Positions 32,233 through 44,995 of a stretch of DNA of 64,000 bases are shown here, in pieces (position 1 is the first letter of the stretch; every line of letters starts with the position of its first letter). Source of the DNA: Thuidium tamariscinum (Eukaryota > Streptophyta > Bryopsida > Hypnales > Thuidiaceae). The translations under genes and the position numbers were made by a program. The notes beneath the pieces are model-generated. The model was not told the origin of the DNA. It worked only from the letters and a program-made list of their open reading frames with translations, and searched no databases. The DNA is taken from positions 28,651,052-28,715,051 of the forward strand of contig OX344755.2 in the NCBI GenBank assembly GCA_947034885.2, in the 5' to 3' direction.

Positions 32233-33079
32233 CTGCAAGATGTGATTGTCTCGTTAGAAAGACGCACGAAAACATCAATCGGGAAGTGTGCTTTCGGAAA
32301 TGAGAATTTCACAATGCCTCAAACAGTTTGAATGGGGGAGTTACAGAACTACAGAATGAATATCCACACAAGGAGGAGAGATGGACGACGTGAGGGTGAG
32401 ATGAAACTCGATTCTCAAAATCGGTAGCTTTCCTGAGGGGAAGCTGGAGGGACGGGGCTCGGAGGGTCGGAGGCGAGCGGTGGACTGCGAATGGAGGAGT
32501 CTGTCCTCCAAGCCCTAATCGAGGTCAGGTCTGGCTTGGGCCGGCGGGGTCCAATTTTTTTAAATTTTTAAATTTTAATATTTCAAGAAGAAATAATCAT
32601 TGCTTCTAAATGATATTATCACGCTAGTTTAGAATACCCTAAACACTGTCAAGACCGACTTAAATATGAATTTGCAATGTAGATAGAAATTAGACCATGT
32701 TCAATAGCATGAGGCAGTACATACATATCTGGAATTCAGTAATGTGGGATTGGTGAGAAAGGAAACTTACATTGCATGGTTCAGTGTTGTTGCCGTTGTC
32801 ATCCTTTCTAGGAGAGAGGAATTCGGGAAGACTACTGAATCGAGGGAGTAGATCATTGTCAATGTTTCTATCAATTGAAGTATCCTCCGGATTTCCAATG
32901 ATATCTTGTCCAGTAGTCGGTGTTGTCTGAGCCAGTACAAGGTGTCTGCGCCTATTTTCATGAGACATTTTCAAGGACTTCAGACTACTGAAGCAGCGGC
33001 TCATTCCCCTCTTCCTCTTCTTACCTACACTTTTTCTACTGCATTCGGCATTGGATTCAACTATCATCTGGCCTCTCAA
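32233..33079 (-). promoter_or_regulatory. Gene A 5' region, possible upstream exon (32771-33079)
   Basis: On the minus strand, 32540-32233 looks like a leader or promoter region (GC-richer, no long ORF). Further up, an open frame at 33079-32771 ends at a good donor, AAT|GTAAGT, in phase with exon 1. It contains NRRRHLVLAQ, resembling GRRRHALRLAE in the first exon of gene B, so it may be a true upstream coding exon. Whether transcripts start at 33.1 kb or 32.5 kb cannot be decided from sequence. Confidence 0.45.
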
Positions 33080-33946
33080 TAAAAGCTACACTCACGCAGG
33101 TAGTAAATAACTCGTGACGTAGTGTTGGATACATGTCTATTGTAGCCTGTGTCTAGGATCTTGAAAATGAATCATTCCATAGTTTGTGACTATGATTTAT
33201 ATGTCTGCAGATTAATGTTGCCCGTTAGTGCTCCAAGTACTAATAATTGAGCGCCGGATTTCATTTGATCTTATAATTACGGTACGAGTCGTTTGGGGTG
33301 TAGATTCAAAAATCACCATTGTTATTGCATTAAACAGACATATTTATTGATCTTTCTTTTCAAAAGACAATCTTGTTTATAATTTTTGGTTTCTTGATTC
33401 CTAAGAATTTCCCAACGGATTAGTTGATCTACTATGATATAACTATATATATTTTAATTAGTTATATGTTGATTTTCTATTGCTCTAGGAGAAGAAATAT
33501 TATCAGATTCTTTTCTGGATTTGTATGTATTTCGGATCCACTCGATGTGATTTTATTCTAGGTAATTCTGACGGTCTATGCAGGTACATGTATTCATTAT
33601 GGGAAGTTCGGTGACCTACTTGGATATAGAACTCAATAAGCTTAACTGGCCTATCAGCACATACCTGGCTGACAAGCCCAATATAACAAGATTTTATTGC
33701 ATGATATTCATTTATTCTTTAATGCTCGTCAATACTACTTTCATGGGAGTTTGATCCATTTAATGTCACCTTTCCCAGATTATCTTATGAGAGTTCCATG
33801 TTAGAATATTTTGGAGACATTCTAGAATATCTTGGAGACATTTTAGAATATCATGAGCTTAAAATCAGACCGTCTCAACTTCAAGTCATGCTCTATGACA
33901 TAGAAGACTTCATTTAGTTTTTATTTTCCAACACTGTGTTGATGCA
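33080..33946. other. AT-rich spacer upstream of the MULE-like gene
   Basis: No gene seen. It may contain the left terminus of the Mutator-like element, but no long inverted repeat could be paired by eye. A short tandem of TTTTAGAATATC / TTCTAGAATATC words occurs near 33805-33850. Confidence 0.4.
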
Positions 33947-36900
33947 ATGGCTTCTATCAGAGCAAATGGACACGAGGTCCCACTTCTTCTTTGTCTTGAT
34001 TCCTCTGGCTTAGCTGATGTTTCAAGCCACTTGCTTCATGTGCGTTATGGTTTTGTTGAGTCTTCAATCTATGTAGAGAAAGAAGTACAGTCAGAATCTG
34101 GGATGCTTCTCCACTCGATTCTTATCCGTAGAATTAGAAATGAGCAAGGCTCTTTCTGGAGCTTAGGTGCTGGACGTTATAGGGCTTATGGATTAGCAAC
34201 AGAAGTCATGGATGCTTCAACAGAGGTTTTGATGCCAGTGCCTGTGGCCGACGCAGCTTCTATTCCTACATTGCGAGCCGTCAAGCTGGAGCCTGATGGA
34301 CTCTCCCCCTCTTCTCTTCATTTCGGTCTTCCTTCATCAAAGGATGATGAAGGAAGCTTCTCTTGTCCTGTTGTTGTGTTGTCTAGTGATTCAGAGGAAG
34401 ACCTAGTGAAGTAAAATTGTCTCCTATCCGAATCAGAAACCGCTGGCACTTATGTGCACCTTGGAACACCTGAATCCGTTGGTAGGCGAGATAGTAGTGC
34501 TGGTAGTTCAGTGTTCTCTCGACCGCCGTTGTATCCACAAGAACAACGCAGTTCGAGTGTTATAGACTCTCTGAAGAAGCTACGGACTATTCGAGGATGC
34601 AGAAACGAGCTCGCCTAGATTGATTTTGATTCGATTGAGCACAAGACAGTTCCATTTCTTCCAACATCATTTGACGGTGATATTGTCCTAGAATTGCCAC
34701 CTTGCCGTTCATTACCTTCGTCAAGCTCTTCGAAGAGTATGGCTGGTATGGACAAACGCTACGAAGGTCATACGTGGTGTCGCACGATGACCTCAAACAT
34801 TCACAACAATCTTGGCCTCAAATTCAGGAAGTCTTCATGTGTTGGTCACCTTATATGTACCAACACATCTTGCGATTACATATCTAGGTGCTCTAAGAGA
34901 AACGAGACTGAGTGGATGGGTAATACTAGTACTCCGTTCCTCGTAGGGTCAATTCCACCACGAGATTCCACTTTAGCTTGTAGAGTTTGTAAAACTTCAC
35001 CTACCTGTGTCAGTTTCTGTGATGCTAGGATCTACTATGTTGTAGGATCATCTCATATGACCCGGGCTTGCATTCATCTAGGCAATCATAACCACCCAGT
35101 TCCAGATGGTCTTTGTCGAGATTCAGTGGACACCGTTTCTAGCCTTCTAGCAAAAGAGGTTGCAAAAACACCTACAGCTAAAGCCTCCGCCATAGCTTTA
35201 GCTGCTAGCAAGGAATTCTTGGATACTTTTTTGGTTCATTCAGGTGATTCTCCGAAGGAAATGTGGAAAGGCCCTACCTTGGATGCAGTGATGGACAAGT
35301 TCCAAGTCTTAAGTTCTCCAAACGTTCGGAACATCATTGCCTCTTTCCGAAGCAATGGAAGCGGCGGAGGTGAAATCGACCGCTTACTTGCAATGAAGAG
35401 GCAGGCCAAGATTGAGTTCATTCACGACAGTGTATTTCCCGGACAAGGACAAGAAAAGGTGTACCTCTTCAAGATGCTTGTGGACGGCCCTGGAAGTGGA
35501 GTCGATCTTGTGAAGCGCATGCAACCAGATGGGGATCTGGAGAATTGTTGGCTTATGTTTGACCATGTGAAGCGTATCAAAGGGTGGACTACAATCGCTT
35601 GCCATGTTTATGATTCAATTTATTGCAAGGTGATGACTATAGCGGTTTGCGACATGCAATCCGAGGACACGGAGGGCCAAGCCATCATGTGGAGATGCTT
35701 GAATCGAGTTATGGGGAAAAATGGCTTGGACAATCCCAACTTCAAAGGCTTCATGGCAGATAGTGCTCAAGCAAATTGGAATGCTGTTAGGATCGTTTAT
35801 GGGTCCGGTGATGCATCCATCAAAATGGTTGATAGAGAACGCATGTGCCTTTTCCACTGGGCAACTTCTTTGAAGCAGCACACGGAACGACTCATCAAGA
35901 GAGATATGCAAGCTCAACACGTGAGGTTGTGTAGAGATTACAAAGATGCAAAGACTCTAGACGAAGCGGAGAGTAGGTATCTTCAAATCAAGGCATGGTG
36001 GTATTCGTCTGGTGCAGCCTCTGATGAGTCGTTGAGAGAGCTAGAGCTTTGGTTAGCTTTTTGGCACTTCCGTTATCGCCAATGGGGTGGATTCATGGAG
36101 ACAGTAACTAATTTCTTTTTTTTTTAATTTTATTTTTCAATGTCCATTTTGTCTTTATCACAACCTTAGTTTCTAGATTTTCAAACATTAACTATTCTTA
36201 CTTAGTGAAATTGTCCCTCAGTTGCAACTGGGATCTTCATCTGAATCCTGTCTCGCCACCGAGAGGCCGTCGCTATAGGGTTTTGGTTGCCCATTTTGTA
36301 GCTAGTATACAACTCTCGTCTTATTAAAAGGGCCCTTAAGCCCTTTGTGATTGATTGACGTTGCGGCCTGGGCCCCCCCCCCCCTCAACCACAGCTCTAA
36401 ACTAAAATACTTATATGTACTCGGTGGATTTGGTTTTTCCTGTATCTATAGTCAAAAGTATCTACGATGTCTCGGTACAGTCCTTTCATGGTATTGGCTG
36501 AATGATCGTCCCTTCTTTAAATTGGATATTTTGGTTGTATTATATTATTCTCATTTTCCACTCTTATTAACATGTCCTATTTCTGTACTTCCAGAGTTTG
36601 TCAGCAGACGAAGAAGCAGATATTCCATCCTGCAACCTATCAGAAACGATTCACAACAAGTGGCTTCAAGCATCTGGGAAACGTGGTACCGACTTATATG
36701 TTGCCACTTGTGACGATTGGATTCAAGCATTTATGCAAATGACTAATTATCGCGTGTATCTGAATGGTGGACCTTCTGGAACTGGACCGTCCCAACATGA
36801 TCTAAAGTTAAAGCGAGCAGTAGCATCTATGGACGGGAAGAAGATTGTTGATGCATTGTGCAGTATGCCTGGTGCGGAGGAACTATGCACACGTGTACCC

Positions 36901-37962
36901 CATTTAGAAGGGGAGGAAGTCTTCGACTCCACAAAGCGCAAGCATGATGAGCCTATTGGATCCGAAGGTGATTCCCACCGCCCAGATAAGGTCAATTTCT
37001 CTCACCCTAGAGTACAATTGAAATCTGGCACTGCTCTGAATGCATCTACAGATGATGGAGCTCCAGTGTTTCCTCATGCCATGCACGTATTGGAGACGGA
37101 CTGTGACCCTTCACAGTGGCATATTGCTCGCATTTCCGTCAAGAGGAAGTGCCATGCCATTCAAGCACAGACGGAGGTGAAGTGCAAGATGTCCATAGTT
37201 CGAGGTGCTAAAGCCGTTGCAGCACCGATGTATAAAGGTCAGAAACGTGAGTACAAAGGTACGAATGTTGAAACAGATGACTTCTGGTTTTGTCCAGATG
37301 ACATTCAACGTTGCGTTATGGGACCTAGGAGGTCTCATGTCCTTACTCGCCCTCAACTCCCTGAAATCTGGCCTGTGATGTTGGGTACAAGTCTTACTTC
37401 TCATGAGATTATACTTTTTGAAGAGGCTGGGTTTCGCCTTCAAGAGAGCCCATCACTGTCTCCGCGTCGCTTGTTCACATCTTCGAGACTTTTCGAGGTT
37501 TTGGAATGGAACTACTCAAAGGCAACTCACTCCGACAAGCCTCCTTGCATTCGAAATGGAAAAAACATTCGGAGGAATGATAAGGCGCCCACTAATGATC
37601 ACCAAAATCAATGGGAGAGTGCAAGAAATGTCACGGGCAATATCCTTGGAGTGAACATCCTCCCTTATCCAGGCCTTGGAGCTGTTATCACTTTACAGTC
37701 TGGTGTAGAACCTCATCACATGGTATATCGTGTCACTATTTCAAGTTTCCTAGCTTGCACTTGCTTGTACTTCATTGGTATGTTGTCTGCATCCATTGGC
37801 AAGAGAGGGAAATATGTTAACTGCAAACATTTATATTATATTTTTCGTTATTTGTGCAAGGTTGACCAAAAGAAGGACAAGTTCATTCACGCCCCTAGCT
37901 TTAGCATGGATGAGATTATGACACTACTAGAGAAAGCAGGAATGATAAAAATTAAGGTCTGA
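33947..37962 (+). pseudogene. Mutator-like (MULE) transposase gene, decayed
   Basis: One reading frame runs from 33947 to a donor near 36109 (GAGACA|GTAACT), then from an acceptor at 36594 (TTCCAG|AGTTTG) to 37962, with phases matching across the 485-bp intron. Parts: an N-terminal acidic segment ending VVVLSSDSEED, which looks like a SUMO-interaction motif; a Cys/His-rich zinc-binding region (CTNTSCDY, CRVCKTSPTC, GNHNHP) of WRKY/GCM style; a DDE-like core (HVYDS, MADSAQANWNAV, CLFHW); and a C-terminal SWIM-like finger (ACTCLYF ... YVNCKHLYY). The order fits MULE transposases. Two in-frame stops (TAA at 34412, TAG at 34616) break the N-terminal third, so it is probably dead or starts downstream near 34740. 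Terminal repeats were not identified. Confidence 0.6.
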
Positions 37963-39781
37963 TTTAGCAGTACTAGCATTCAGCACATCTATACCGGATT
38001 ATTAGAAAACTCTACGCCATCCATGATTGTATGTAGTACCGGTACAACTATAGAGGATGAGTATCTGTCCCTCATGAAGTCTTTGTAGGCCTTCATTTGT
38101 ACTCGGTTTTCAAGAAATATATCTTTTTCTGTATTGAATACCCTTTTTTTCTAAAACTCTTATGCCCTTTCATTGTAACCTCCTAACCCTAACCCTTGAC
38201 CTTAGATTGTATGATAGATTTATGATGAATTGTTTTGAACCACTGATTACTCTATCAATTGCGTGCTTGCTTTCAAGTTGCTCAAGAACCCTAAGCCAAT
38301 AAATGTCATTCTCCTATTATCTGTATTTTATGCTACACGGATTCCAAAAATTTTGATTGGTTATTGAAGCCCTAAACCTGAAATTGAGGGTCATTCTTTC
38401 ATAGCAGCAAAAACAGTGCTTGGAAAGTTGGGAGCTCTTTTAAATTTAGTCCAATATTCAATCAACGGATTGTTTGACATTGCAATCATCTCACATTCTT
38501 TGCCTTTAATTCTATATCATAGGAAAAAGTCTTAAGTAAAAGGTGTCCAAGAAGTAGTATATGTTAATAGGTTTTAGACCCTAAACCCATGGTTCCAAGT
38601 CCACGGTTTTAGGTCCACGGTTATAGGGTCTCTGTCACACCCTAAACCAATGAACTGGGGGTAGATATATACTACTCGGATCACCTTAAATCAAAAGTCC
38701 ATTGAATTTTTTTGGGAATATTGAAAAAAATTACAATTTACTTCGACTAAATATCTAGGCTCGCATAATGTACGCTCACAGCTCTCAGGCTCACGCTTTT
38801 AGGCTCACAATTTAGCGTCGTTGGCAAACCTACATTCAATTTGCCTCTATAAACACTACTCGTGCAATCCAATCATTGGAAAATGCAAGATGTACAACTT
38901 GGTCTTTAATAGAAGAAATTTTTTTTGTATAGGCAAATAATAGCACATCATGTATAAAGCTTGCATTTTGGTTATCAAACCTTATATTTTCATGATATTT
39001 CCAATAGACCAATTACTTCATATTGAGTGACATTGTCTACTATCTACTATAAAAGAAAAGTACTCATTCAAAATCAAACTTCTATAGAAGGCCTCTTCTT
39101 TTCACACAAACTTTTGAAGATGAATAGTTGCATTTTTGTCCTACACAGAAGGATTCTCTATCATTCATTGACCAGAAAATGGCTGTGGCATCATTTATGA
39201 ATTAATTGTCTATCTCATGATCATTACCATCTACACTAGCTATAGCTATATATTTCAACATTTCTTGTACCATTTTGTACACACTCCACTGTACACAAAC
39301 TTTCTTCTCTATTTTCTACCAATTTCAATGATGGATTATGCCTCTGTGAAGAAAAGTTAGCAAAACACATGCGCATCCATTCTATACGGTTACATTCTCC
39401 GTTACTACTCAACGAAGTTCACAATCCCACCATGTTCGAAACACTCTCACCTCCTCCCTAATAGGTCAGGGATTCAAAAGGGTTAAAGTGATGGCAATGA
39501 GTGCCCAAAACTCAAGGGCAAAACAAATGAGGCAAAAAGGAGGAAAACTGATTGGTAGTTGCTTGCATGAACTCAACCGAATTTAAGTGATTTGGAAAAG
39601 CAGAAACGGTAAGATAGATGAATGAATGACTACAAGTAAACGCACAAATATAGCCTGAATAGCATTATATTTAAGTTCACGTCCGAGGTCATTTAGTCAT
39701 GACCACCTTGACAAAAAGAGCAGCACCAAATGACTCCTACACACAACATCTACAGTACCTTCCAAAATCAAACCGTTTCCA
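37963..39781. other. Intergenic AT-rich DNA with a small inverted-repeat element
   Basis: No gene. At about 38553-38685, AGTAGTATATGT and ATATATACTACT flank internally repeated TCCACGG / ACCCTAAACC words, like a small MITE or hairpin. Confidence 0.4.
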
Positions 39782-41431
39782 TTAACCCCTGAGCGCCCAG
39801 CTCAAAATCAACAAACTGGAAGTGGTTAAGACCACCTTCCATTCGCATGACTCTAGTGTTTAGTAAAATGACATCCGTGGAAGTTAGCCGTTGAAATTGG
39901 CAGAACCTTTCGTCTTGAAGGTGTATAGAAAGTTTCAGGATTTTGATCGTATTGATGAAAATATTATAATGGTCAAAGGGAGGTTGAAATTCCACAAATG
40001 CCCTGAATTTTGGGGCATATTGCAATTCGAATTGCTACACAGATTTGACAACTTGGAATTCTGCCCTGAAATTTTGCGAGCCTTTAGGTGAACTAAGCAT
40101 TTGGCTGCTCCCTAAATCCCTGAATTTTTTAACAATTGTAGCACCTCAAAATTCGACATGGAATGCACAAGTGCCTGCATATGCCACCAGGAGCAATGTA
40201 CGGTTGTTGACTGACAGCAAGGATGCGCCACCGGAAGTAAGATCCCACCTGGCATCTGACCAACACTGTTTGCCTACCCTTAATTGTTGAGTCCAGTTGA
40301 ACCAACGTGCTGTGTCGATTTCCAGAACACTTGCTTGGCAAGAAAAACCCTATTGAAGAGTAACTGTAAGAGTGTTGCGTCCAAATTTGGGGCAAAGATC
40401 ATGAGAGAGGGTCGACATTGCCAAACTGGACATGTGTACAACATAAAGTGAGGGGCACATAATGTGCAAAATTAGTCGATTGAGAAGAAAAAAGTAAAGA
40501 GTACCGATAGTTCTATTCTAGTTGCCATGTACAACACTCCTTGAAGATAACATTTGTGACAGAAAAAACTAAACTCTGCATCACTGTTGCTACTCAGACA
40601 AGACCCCAATTCGAGTAACCTCATTGAAACCACTCTAACGTGGTCCCTAATCACTTGGCCAAGTTGAGGCCTCCGTGAAAAGAATTGTGACCTAAAATGA
40701 CCTCACAATAACACATCCCTCATCACCGGACAGAGACTACGAGCTTGTTGCCGCCCAAGCCCCACACTCCATGCTTGGATCACTGCCATTGAAGAAAAAA
40801 ATAATTCAACACAACCAAGTCGATACAGTATGAAGCAAATCGCAAGCAACAAGGACTTGTTCAAACACCACCCAAGCCATGCACTTTATCAAAGGATCAA
40901 TGAAGACACAAGAGACCAAAACAATTTACAGTCGCCAAGAGACAAGGGTATAAACAAAATCTGCCTAGCAAGGGATACGTTGCGTTACCACCCAAGACTT
41001 GCCTTTCATGGATGAACCGGCCACAAGCAAAACTACTCACGGCCACGACACAATCATACCCTAAATCCCAGAGAGCTCTCCATGTCTGATTGGCGAGGAC
41101 TAATGACTGTGACGAGTAAAGGAGGTCATGAGCGCAGGTTATCTGGCTATCTTCCACCAAATTCACCAACGGTATGCAACCGGCCCTAGACGGTGATGTC
41201 GGTCACTCCTTTTGGTCGAATACCTCTCCCATAGCATTTTTTTCCCATTAGATCCGTGAATCTTGAGTACAAGGTCATAATTCTCTTCAAACACCCTCAC
41301 TCATGTTTGTGCCCCCAGTACGTTCGACATTACAACAGTCTGCGAGACAGTACAATCCCATCTGGTGGTACAGTGCCCCAAATTAAATCTATAGAGGCTA
41401 GATATGGGGCGCTGGGGCGCTCAGGGGTTAA
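39782..41431. mobile_element. TTAA-flanked non-autonomous element, about 1.64 kb
   Basis: The element (39786-41427) begins CCCCTGAGCGCCC and ends with its reverse complement, flanked by TTAA (39782-39785 and 41428-41431). No credible coding sequence lies inside. The termini share CCCCT with the 21524-22442 element but differ beyond that, so it is a second family using the same target. It is piggyBac-like by target site; the identity of the helper transposase is unknown. Confidence 0.7.
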
Positions 41432-41673
41432 GTAAACCAACTGACTTTAAATGAAACTAAGTCAACCACTTAGAATTTCACCTAATGCAACCAAGGCAAG
41501 AGCATGTTTTGAGTAAGGAGAGTACGAAAAGCATGATGTCCCTACAAAGGCACTGGCTCAAAAAGAAAGACCAAGTCTTAAGTAAGGCCCCAAAGATACA
41601 AACAACCTAGTGATGACCCAAGATTCTTCCACAAGGGTATGTACGTAGATTACTCCACAACATCGCCACTGTT

Positions 41674-44329
41674 TCAGGCACGGCCTGAAAGTGAAACATA
41701 GGCTACAAGAAGCAGCCCAAGCATTATCACCCAACAGGATGCCAAGACAGCAAGAGCCATCTGCCGTGTGGGATCAAGGTCGTTGAACCCATTTACCGAA
41801 ATCTCCTCCATCTGAAACAACAAACAGGGGTCACACTTCTTAAGTAATCGATTAATGGAAGAAAAAAATATGAACCAGCTGATTCGACGTACAGCCTCGT
41901 CATGAGCAATAACATGCCAAGCCATGAGAGTTTGGCGAGGACATCTTTCCCATAACAAGGCTCTACATTCACAGTACCAGACATGTTCTCAATGGTTGAA
42001 TTCTGCACAATCAACATGATAAAAGATAAAAAAATAAAAACAAAAGTGATTACCGGTTATATAGAATGATGGCACTCTACTCCAAATCGACAAGCTTCTC
42101 AATCTCATGAAAGGTGCGGGTGTGACCCCTCACTATCAATTTTCCATTGCGCCCCTTTCCCTCCTCTTCAACTTTAGAGTGCACCATTTCCTTTGATCTC
42201 GCAAACTCACTCTTCCGAATATACCATATGAAATATTTTTTCACCTTTTCTGATGCAATGTTCTGAAACCAAACATCACAACAACTAGGATGCCAAAATC
42301 TGTTTTCAGAACTCGAATGTGCTAGAAAGTTGCCCATAGTCACTTGAACAGCTGCCACGGAGAGGCAGCCCAGTTTCGGGTCCCACCCTCTAACCACAGC
42401 GTCAACTCTTGCATAATTGTAAGCTGAGGGAATGTATATCGTCCACCCTTCCTGTAGTTTGAGATCGCACTCTAAACCAGTTTCGAAATAAACTGCATTG
42501 TCAAGCTTTGCAGTCTCATCTGCACACACACGTCATTAAAAGCAATCAGAATAACAAACCTACGTACCCAATCAAACACTAAAACTGAAATGTGAAGTAA
42601 AATTTCTTACTTGACGACAACTTCATGCCATCCTCCCACGCCTTCACAACAACCATCTGCTCAACCATCAACCCGAGCATCACAGCGTTGCGATGAACCT
42701 TCGTTCCTTCCCTTTTGATAGCCTGTTCCCACTCTGCTTGAAGAAAAACTTTTCTCTTGAATGTCTGAAGATGCTGCGCAATAATCCTCTTCACAACCCC
42801 ACACACACATCTTCCATGATAACGAGTCTCTGCATCCTTACTTTGATAAAGGTATCGACTATCATAATCCTTTGGTTCTTGATACACACGACGCTCTGTC
42901 AGAAAATCTCTGTACATCTCGGTGTATGATGCACAAGATGCATTGCTTTCCTTCAAATGCTCATCCATTTGTCGACGCAGCTGTTTACTTGCTGAAGAAA
43001 TCTCTGGCATTGCAAAAAAACTCACCCCTTGCCATTTCTGGTGAAGTAATCTTACTCCAGCATTCAAGAAATAAGGGAAGGCAACCTGTATCATACATCA
43101 TCCTTTCTTCATCCTCTGTTGATAGCTGCAGTAGAGCTGGCAGCACCAATTCGGCTTCCTAGTCTTTCTCTATTGAACCACACTCCATCTTTCCAGTACG
43201 AGTTCTCAGATGTTCCTTCCACTCCCTATACTCCTCCTCATCTAAGCCACCATACAAAAAAACCTTGCGTATGTTGCTTTGCTTAGCAACCCATGTTCGA
43301 GCATTCTCATTGTTGGCAGAGGCCCCCTTCAAAATTCCTCCATGATAAGCCAACGCATCGATTACGCCTTGAGCTTCTAGCTTCAAAACCGAATCCACAC
43401 CATGTAAATCCAATGCATTCTCCTGGTCAACAATAATGAACAAAAAAAACCCTCTGGCATTCTCCTTCACAACGAAATCAATAAGGGCTTTCTCATCTTT
43501 CACACCATCAACCCACTCTAAAACTCTTTCGTCATCTGCATACCCCAACAAAAATGCCGCCTTCAAATAACTGAGGCGACTGACATGCTTCACCAAGTAG
43601 AAACAATCTGGAAGATAGATCACCCTCTGTGTCTACAGCTCCCCAGCACCCACCTTCACCCTAGAAAGTTTGTGGAAAGAGTACAACAGCTCACATACCA
43701 CAGCTGCTAAAATATAGCTCTTCCCGCTGCCCATGTTGCCCCATAGGCTTGCCACTGGTAATGGGCGCAAATATTCATCTGGTTCGATTATCCGCTTCTC
43801 TGATGGAGACTGAAGGCTTAAGATTGCATTCCGCACCTCCCGATACTTCTTACGCCCCATGTAATTCCAATAGTTGCCTGAGTCACACAAGAAACGCAGC
43901 GGTGTCCTCCTACCAGCCACACTTGGAAAAGGAAGCTTGACGTAGGTCTTAGGGTTTGCAAATACAGAAGACGGCTCCAATGTCTTCCCAACAGCATCAC
44001 AAATTCGATGAAACAACTCTGTAGCAGGATGGGGACCTCTTTCTAGATTCTCAGCGCCTGGAACTGGGTTTGGGACCACGCCCAGGGATGAGACTTCGCC
44101 TGCCCATAGCCCTAATCCATATGAAACAAACAGTTGTTACCAAATTCAGAAAAAAAATAAAAGGACATGTAAACCAACACAACTACTCAAGCACAATGGA
44201 GTCGAGCAACATTTCAAAGACTGCACAATTTCACCATACATCTGTCAGAAATAATACCTTCACCAACGTCAACCTCACGTGTGTCTGCATGTTTTAGTCT
44301 TTTCGCTTGGTTTTCCCGAAGATTCTCAC
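41674..44329 (-). pseudogene. Crinkler/RHS-like NTPase-nuclease gene (fossil, broken)
   Basis: A multi-exon minus-strand gene of the Crinkler/RHS-like (CR) effector class. Parts in order: a short upstream exon (about 44260-44329); a P-loop NTPase region with GNMGSGKS near 43.7 kb; a Walker B-like FIIVDQENALD near 43.4 kb, preceded by an IYLPDC block characteristic of this NTPase family; an alpha-helical region (about 42.6-43.1 kb); a REase-fold-like region (about 42.1-42.5 kb) with VDAVV and VQVT motifs; and a hydrophobic C-terminal helix in a small last exon near 41.7 kb. The family is known from oomycetes, fungi and some green lineages as secreted or nuclear effectors related to transposon proteins. 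It appears broken in a small number of places. The ubiquitin-like header seen in the neighbouring gene was not found here. Confidence 0.6.
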
Positions 44330-44639
44330 CTACATTCAAAAAGCAGAGACTCAGATATGGAATGAAGCATCGAACAAGCCATCACCAAACTGTCAGTGCA
44401 AATCTTATATGCGGGAGCATATGTCTCCTCTAACAGTCCTCTTCTTACTGCGACAACTATAGAGTCTGAAAAATGTGGGGAGAAGCAGCTCTCCTAAAGT
44501 GCAAAACCTAAGAAACTGATCCAGTTACACTACAATATCCCCAGAAACAAAATCACACGGACGTTCAAAACCCTAACCAACAAAACGTTGTCACTTGACA
44601 GTAGCCATAGGTGAGGGAAAAGCAGGTGGCCACACTCAA

Positions 44640-44885
44640 CCCGTCGTCATCGGCTTCCACCACCCTAAACCCTAAACCAGGCGAAAGCACAGATTAAACG
44701 CTAAACCCTACACTAAACCCTAAACGTGCGGAAAAACCTAATTGTTCGAAACCCTTCCATAAGGCAAACGATGCTATGCATATTAGCAGTATCAAAGGCG
44801 AAAGCACAGATTAAACGCTAAACCCTACACTAAACCCTAAACGAGTGGAAAAACCTAATTGTTCGAAACCCTTCCATAAGGCAAA
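44640..44885. repeat. Duplicated segment with telomere-type words
   Basis: Two tandem copies of about 120 bp. Each runs GCGAAAGCACAGATTAAACG, CTAAACCCTACACTAAACCC, then CCTAATTGTTCGAAACCCTT. The telomere word AAACCCT recurs inside. Parts also match the region at 48566-48625 near the second CR gene. Confidence 0.65.
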
Positions 44886-44995
44886 GCCTCAAGAAGATAG
44901 GAAACAATTCTAAACCAGAAGAGACCAAGTGAGGGTTGAAGTCCGTTGAAAGTAATATCTCCTCCCTTTGGCTAAATTTAGATTGGAGGGGATTT
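44886..44995. repeat. Rearranged copy of sequence from 48279-48400
   Basis: The first half (CTCAAGAAGATAGGAAACAA onward to CCAAGTG) matches 48279-48322 in direct orientation. The second half (AGGGTTGAAGTCCGTTG to AGATTGGAGGGGA) matches 48340-48400 in reverse. One half was inverted during or after duplication. Confidence 0.75.

Noticed and set aside
36370-36385. Run of C bases as a regulatory tract
   Set aside because: A simple homopolymer in or near the MULE-like intron; nothing else supports a function.
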